A stretch of 64,000 nt of DNA, taken from positions 248,001 to 312,000 of the forward strand of contig NZ_JAKJRU010000003.1 in NCBI RefSeq assembly GCF_021726475.1, in the 5' to 3' direction. Positions 61,648 through 64,000 of this stretch are shown here, piece after piece. The position numbers and the translations under genes were made by a program. This stretch comes from Pseudomonas oligotrophica (GTDB lineage: Bacteria; Pseudomonadota; Gammaproteobacteria; Pseudomonadales; Pseudomonadaceae). Numbering within the stretch: the stretch's first letter is position 1; every line of letters starts with the position of its first letter. The notes beneath the pieces were generated by a model. That model saw nothing but the letters and a program-made list of their open reading frames with translations, ran no database searches and was not told where the DNA came from.

Positions 61648-62319
61648 TCAAAGCGCGCCGAACACCTTCTTCGCCAGGCTGGTGGCGGCGGCGGCCGGGT
61701 CCTTGCGGATGCTCGCTTCCTGCTCGGCGATCACCGTGAACAGGCCGTCGAGCGCCTGCTCGGTGACGTAGCTCTCGATGTTGGCGTAGTTGCCGTTCAG
61801 CGCGGCCGGCACCTTGGCCGCCACCGCGTTGTACTGCTGGGCCAGGCCGACCTGGTCGGTGGCCTGCTTGACGATCGGCAGGAAGCGCGCGCGGATCTGC
61901 TCGCGGCTGGACTGGTCCAGGTACTGGGTGGCCGAATCCTCGCCGCCGGCCAGGATCGCCTTGGCATCCTGCACGGTCATCTTGCGCACGGCATCGAGCA
62001 GCAACTGCTGGGCCTCCGGCACGGCCTTCTCGGCGGCCAGGTTCATGCTGTTCTCCAGCTGCTCGACCTGTGCGCCCATGCCGAGCATCTTCAGCATGCG
62101 CGAGGCCTTGCCGATGTTGCCCGGCAGCTCGATGCGCACGTCCGGGTCGGCGCTGAAGCCGCCGGGCTTGCCGAGCTGTTGCACGGCGACCTTGGCGCCC
62201 TGGGCGAGGGCGTCCTTGAGGCCGGCGCTGGCATCGCTCTGGGTCAGGTCGGCGAGCGACAGGGCGAAGGCGCCGGCAGACAGCAGCAGGCCGGCGGCAA
62301 AGGTGGCGATGCGAAGCAT
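61648..62319 (-). CDS. DUF4197 family exported protein
   Basis: A 223-aa protein with a signal peptide (about 1-19, GAFA-LS). A mainly helical DUF4197 domain begins LADLTQSDASAGLKDALAQGA and includes FLPIVKQATDQVGLAQQYN. Function unknown; probably periplasmic. The ATG has GGAGG at a good distance. It lies 60 bp after the AraC gene on the same strand but has its own ribosome site and no evident functional link. Confidence 0.85.
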   Translation of the reverse strand: MLRIATFAAGLLLSAGAFALSLADLTQSDASAGLKDALAQGAKVAVQQLGKPGGFSADPDVRIELPGNIGKASRMLKMLGMGAQVEQLENSMNLAAEKAVPEAQQLLLDAVRKMTVQDAKAILAGGEDSATQYLDQSSREQIRARFLPIVKQATDQVGLAQQYNAVAAKVPAALNGNYANIESYVTEQALDGLFTVIAEQEASIRKDPAAAATSLAKKVFGAL

Positions 62320-62379
62320 GGGGGTTCCTCCGAATGGGTGGCGGCGAGCTTAACAGCTGCCGTGGCGCTGCGCGTGCGG

Positions 62380-63393
62380 TCAGCTGATGTCGAAGTTGCC
62401 CTTGCGCCACAGCTGCGGCGCCATTCCGCTCCAGCGCTTGAATGCGCGGGAGAAGGCCGTTTCGTCAGCGTAGCCCAGGTGCAGCGCGAGATCGGTGATC
62501 GACTGGGCGGACAGCCGCAACTGGTGGCGCGCCTCGGCATAGCGCACCTGGTCGAGCAGCCCGCGAAAGCTGTGACCGTTGCGCTGCAAGGCGATCTGCA
62601 GGCTGCGCGGATGCTGGCCGAGCAGGCGCGCGACCACCTCCAGCCGCGCCTCGCCGGTGGAGAGGATCGACTGCAACACATAGCGGATCTGCTCGGTGAG
62701 GTCGCTCGGCAGGTGCTGGCTGTGGTGGTACTGCTCGATCAGGTGCGACTTGAGCTGATGCCGCTGCTCCAGCGGGCGCAGGTCGAAGATGCTGCGGTCG
62801 GTGACGAAGCCGCTGCTGCGCTGCTCGAACCGTAGCGGGCAGGGAAATACCCGTGCGTAGTCGGCTGGCTCGCCCAGCGCCGCGTGGCCGACCAGCAGCT
62901 CGTGTGGCTGCCAGCCGGTGCCGAACAGGCCGGTCATGGTCCGCTGCATCACTCCCAGGCCCAGCTCGCGCAGCTGGCGCAGGTCCACGGCGTCCTGCAG
63001 CTGCAGGCGGTATTCCACGTGCAGGCGCTCGCCTTCGCCGTGCAGATACAGGGCGATGCCCTGGGCATGCAGGTGCACGTACTGCTGGGTCAGCTTGAGC
63101 ACCTCGGCGAAGTTCTCGGACTGCGCCAGTAGCAGGCCGAACGGGCCAAGCACCAGATAGTCGTGATACTCGCTCAACTGCAGGCCGAAGCTGGGCGCCG
63201 GCCCCTCGGCGGCCGCGAGGTTGAGCGCGCGGGCGAAGCTGGCGTAAGGCACGTACAGGTCCGGCCGGCGCAGCACCAGCGGATCGAGGTCGCAGCGGCG
63301 CAGCAGCTCGTGCGGGTTCAGGTCGTAGCGTCGGCACAGGCTGTCGAAGCCGATGAACACGGCGCTGCGGGCGATCTGGGTCATGTTCGGCAT
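62380..63393 (-). CDS. AraC-family transcriptional regulator
   Basis: A 337-aa regulator with an N-terminal arabinose-binding-like domain (about 20-200, of the OruR/ArgR-like Pseudomonas type). A C-terminal double helix-turn-helix follows (RLEVVARLLGQHPRSLQIALQRNG and SITDLALHLGYADETAFSRAFKRW in part). It is divergent from the FAD dehydrogenase gene and probably activates it. The start at 63393 or at 63384 (MTQIARS) cannot be settled; neither has a strong ribosome site. Confidence 0.9.
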   Translation of the reverse strand: MPNMTQIARSAVFIGFDSLCRRYDLNPHELLRRCDLDPLVLRRPDLYVPYASFARALNLAAAEGPAPSFGLQLSEYHDYLVLGPFGLLLAQSENFAEVLKLTQQYVHLHAQGIALYLHGEGERLHVEYRLQLQDAVDLRQLRELGLGVMQRTMTGLFGTGWQPHELLVGHAALGEPADYARVFPCPLRFEQRSSGFVTDRSIFDLRPLEQRHQLKSHLIEQYHHSQHLPSDLTEQIRYVLQSILSTGEARLEVVARLLGQHPRSLQIALQRNGHSFRGLLDQVRYAEARHQLRLSAQSITDLALHLGYADETAFSRAFKRWSGMAPQLWRKGNFDIS

Positions 63394-63526
63394 CCGTTGG
63401 GCGAGGGTGCATTGCGGGCATGGATTCGCAATATGTCAACCAGGCATTCGTGAAAGGTCAGGCTGCCGACGCTGCACTTGCCTAGGCTGGGGCGCATCGA
63501 ATCGCACTTCTGCCAGGAGGCCCGGC

Positions 63527-64000
63527 ATGCAGCCTACCCATCATCGTTGTGAAACCCTGGTGATCGGCGCGGGGTTGGCCGGCATCAGCACGGCGCTGGA
63601 GCTGCTCGAACGCGGCCGCCAGGTGCTGCTGCTGGACGCCGCGCCGCGCAGCCAGTGCGGCGGCCAGGCCAACGATGCGTTCGGTGGCATGTTGCTCTGC
63701 GGTACGCCGGAGCAGCAGCGCAACAAGGTGCAGGATTCGCCCGAGCTGCTGCTGGAAGACTGGCTGCGGGTAGCCGCCTTCGATGTCGACGACCACTGGG
63801 GGCGGCGCTGGGCCGAGCACTATGCCGAGCGCAACAAGGCGGACATCTACGACTGGCTGCGCCAGCGCGGCGTGAGCTTCTTCCCGGCGGTGCAGTGGGT
63901 CGAGCGCGGCAATTTCGGCGACGGCAACGCGCTGCCGCGCTACCACGTGGCCTGGGGCTGCGGCCGCGGCGTGGCGCAGACGCTGGCGCGGCGGATGTTC
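63527..64000 (+). CDS. FAD-binding dehydrogenase (partial, right edge)
   Basis: The first 158 codons of a flavoprotein oxidoreductase with an N-terminal dinucleotide fold (LVIGAGLAGISTALELLERG, residues about 11-30). A GGQANDAFGGMLL segment like those of FAD-dependent ketosteroid or fumarate-reductase-type dehydrogenases follows. The ATG has CAGGAGG eight bases upstream. The gene runs off the window, so the catalytic domain is not seen and the substrate is open. The divergent AraC regulator suggests an inducible catabolic enzyme. Confidence 0.82.
   Translation, partial: MQPTHHRCETLVIGAGLAGISTALELLERGRQVLLLDAAPRSQCGGQANDAFGGMLLCGTPEQQRNKVQDSPELLLEDWLRVAAFDVDDHWGRRWAEHYAERNKADIYDWLRQRGVSFFPAVQWVERGNFGDGNALPRYHVAWGCGRGVAQTLARRMF

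Overview
The window is a contiguous piece of a high-GC gammaproteobacterial chromosome, almost certainly Pseudomonas in the broad sense. Several gene blocks match the core gene order I remember from P. aeruginosa: guaBA-MCO-tadA; the argF/grxD/bfrB/bfd set; recJ; prfB-lysS; lptF pair-ppc-adk-tsaB-DUF72-extensin-rsmJ-mexLJK. No rRNA, tRNA, CRISPR array, integrase or IS element was seen, and no gene-free stretch exceeds about 280 bp.

Left part (1-31,000) is mostly housekeeping. It holds purine synthesis (guaB end, guaA), a laccase-like multicopper oxidase and tRNA deaminase TadA. An argF-ABC ATPase operon, grxD and bacterioferritin with its ferredoxin follow; the bfd promoter is overlaid by a Fur box. 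Next come the 5-oxoprolinase operon pxpABC, recJ, an orphan cytoplasmic molybdopterin oxidoreductase, an old yellow enzyme, prfB with its programmed +1 frameshift, and lysS. The block ends with a DUF1704 peptidase-like protein, AIM24 and macrodomain proteins, the lptF lipoprotein pair, ppc, adk, tsaB and rsmJ.

Middle part (31,000-46,126) carries export and detoxification genes. mexL-mexJK is an RND pump with a palindromic operator. A TetR/GST pair has an operator inside the promoter. A short ORF is coupled to a degenerate metallo-beta-lactamase-like secreted protein. PhzF-like, DUF3087, pirin and WrbA genes follow; the pirin leader can form a long hairpin that buries its ribosome binding site. 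A LysR-controlled amidohydrolase/MFS/OprD cluster looks like a complete uptake-and-hydrolysis route for an unidentified N-acyl compound.

Right part (46,140-61,494) is a copper island. Two minus-strand operons encode a CopA oxidase, Met/His-rich proteins, CopB and a His-tailed cytochrome c, and a CopA-type ATPase with its small accessory proteins. Each has a copy of the same CopR-like box, and copRS lies divergent from the second. Tail to tail with copS is a second two-component system and a dsbD-dsbE-dsbG operon resembling the copper-responsive DsbRS/DsbDEG system, so efflux, oxidation and envelope disulfide repair are packed together. The right edge holds a dispersed-repeat-like element, a DUF4197 protein, an AraC regulator and the start of an FAD dehydrogenase.
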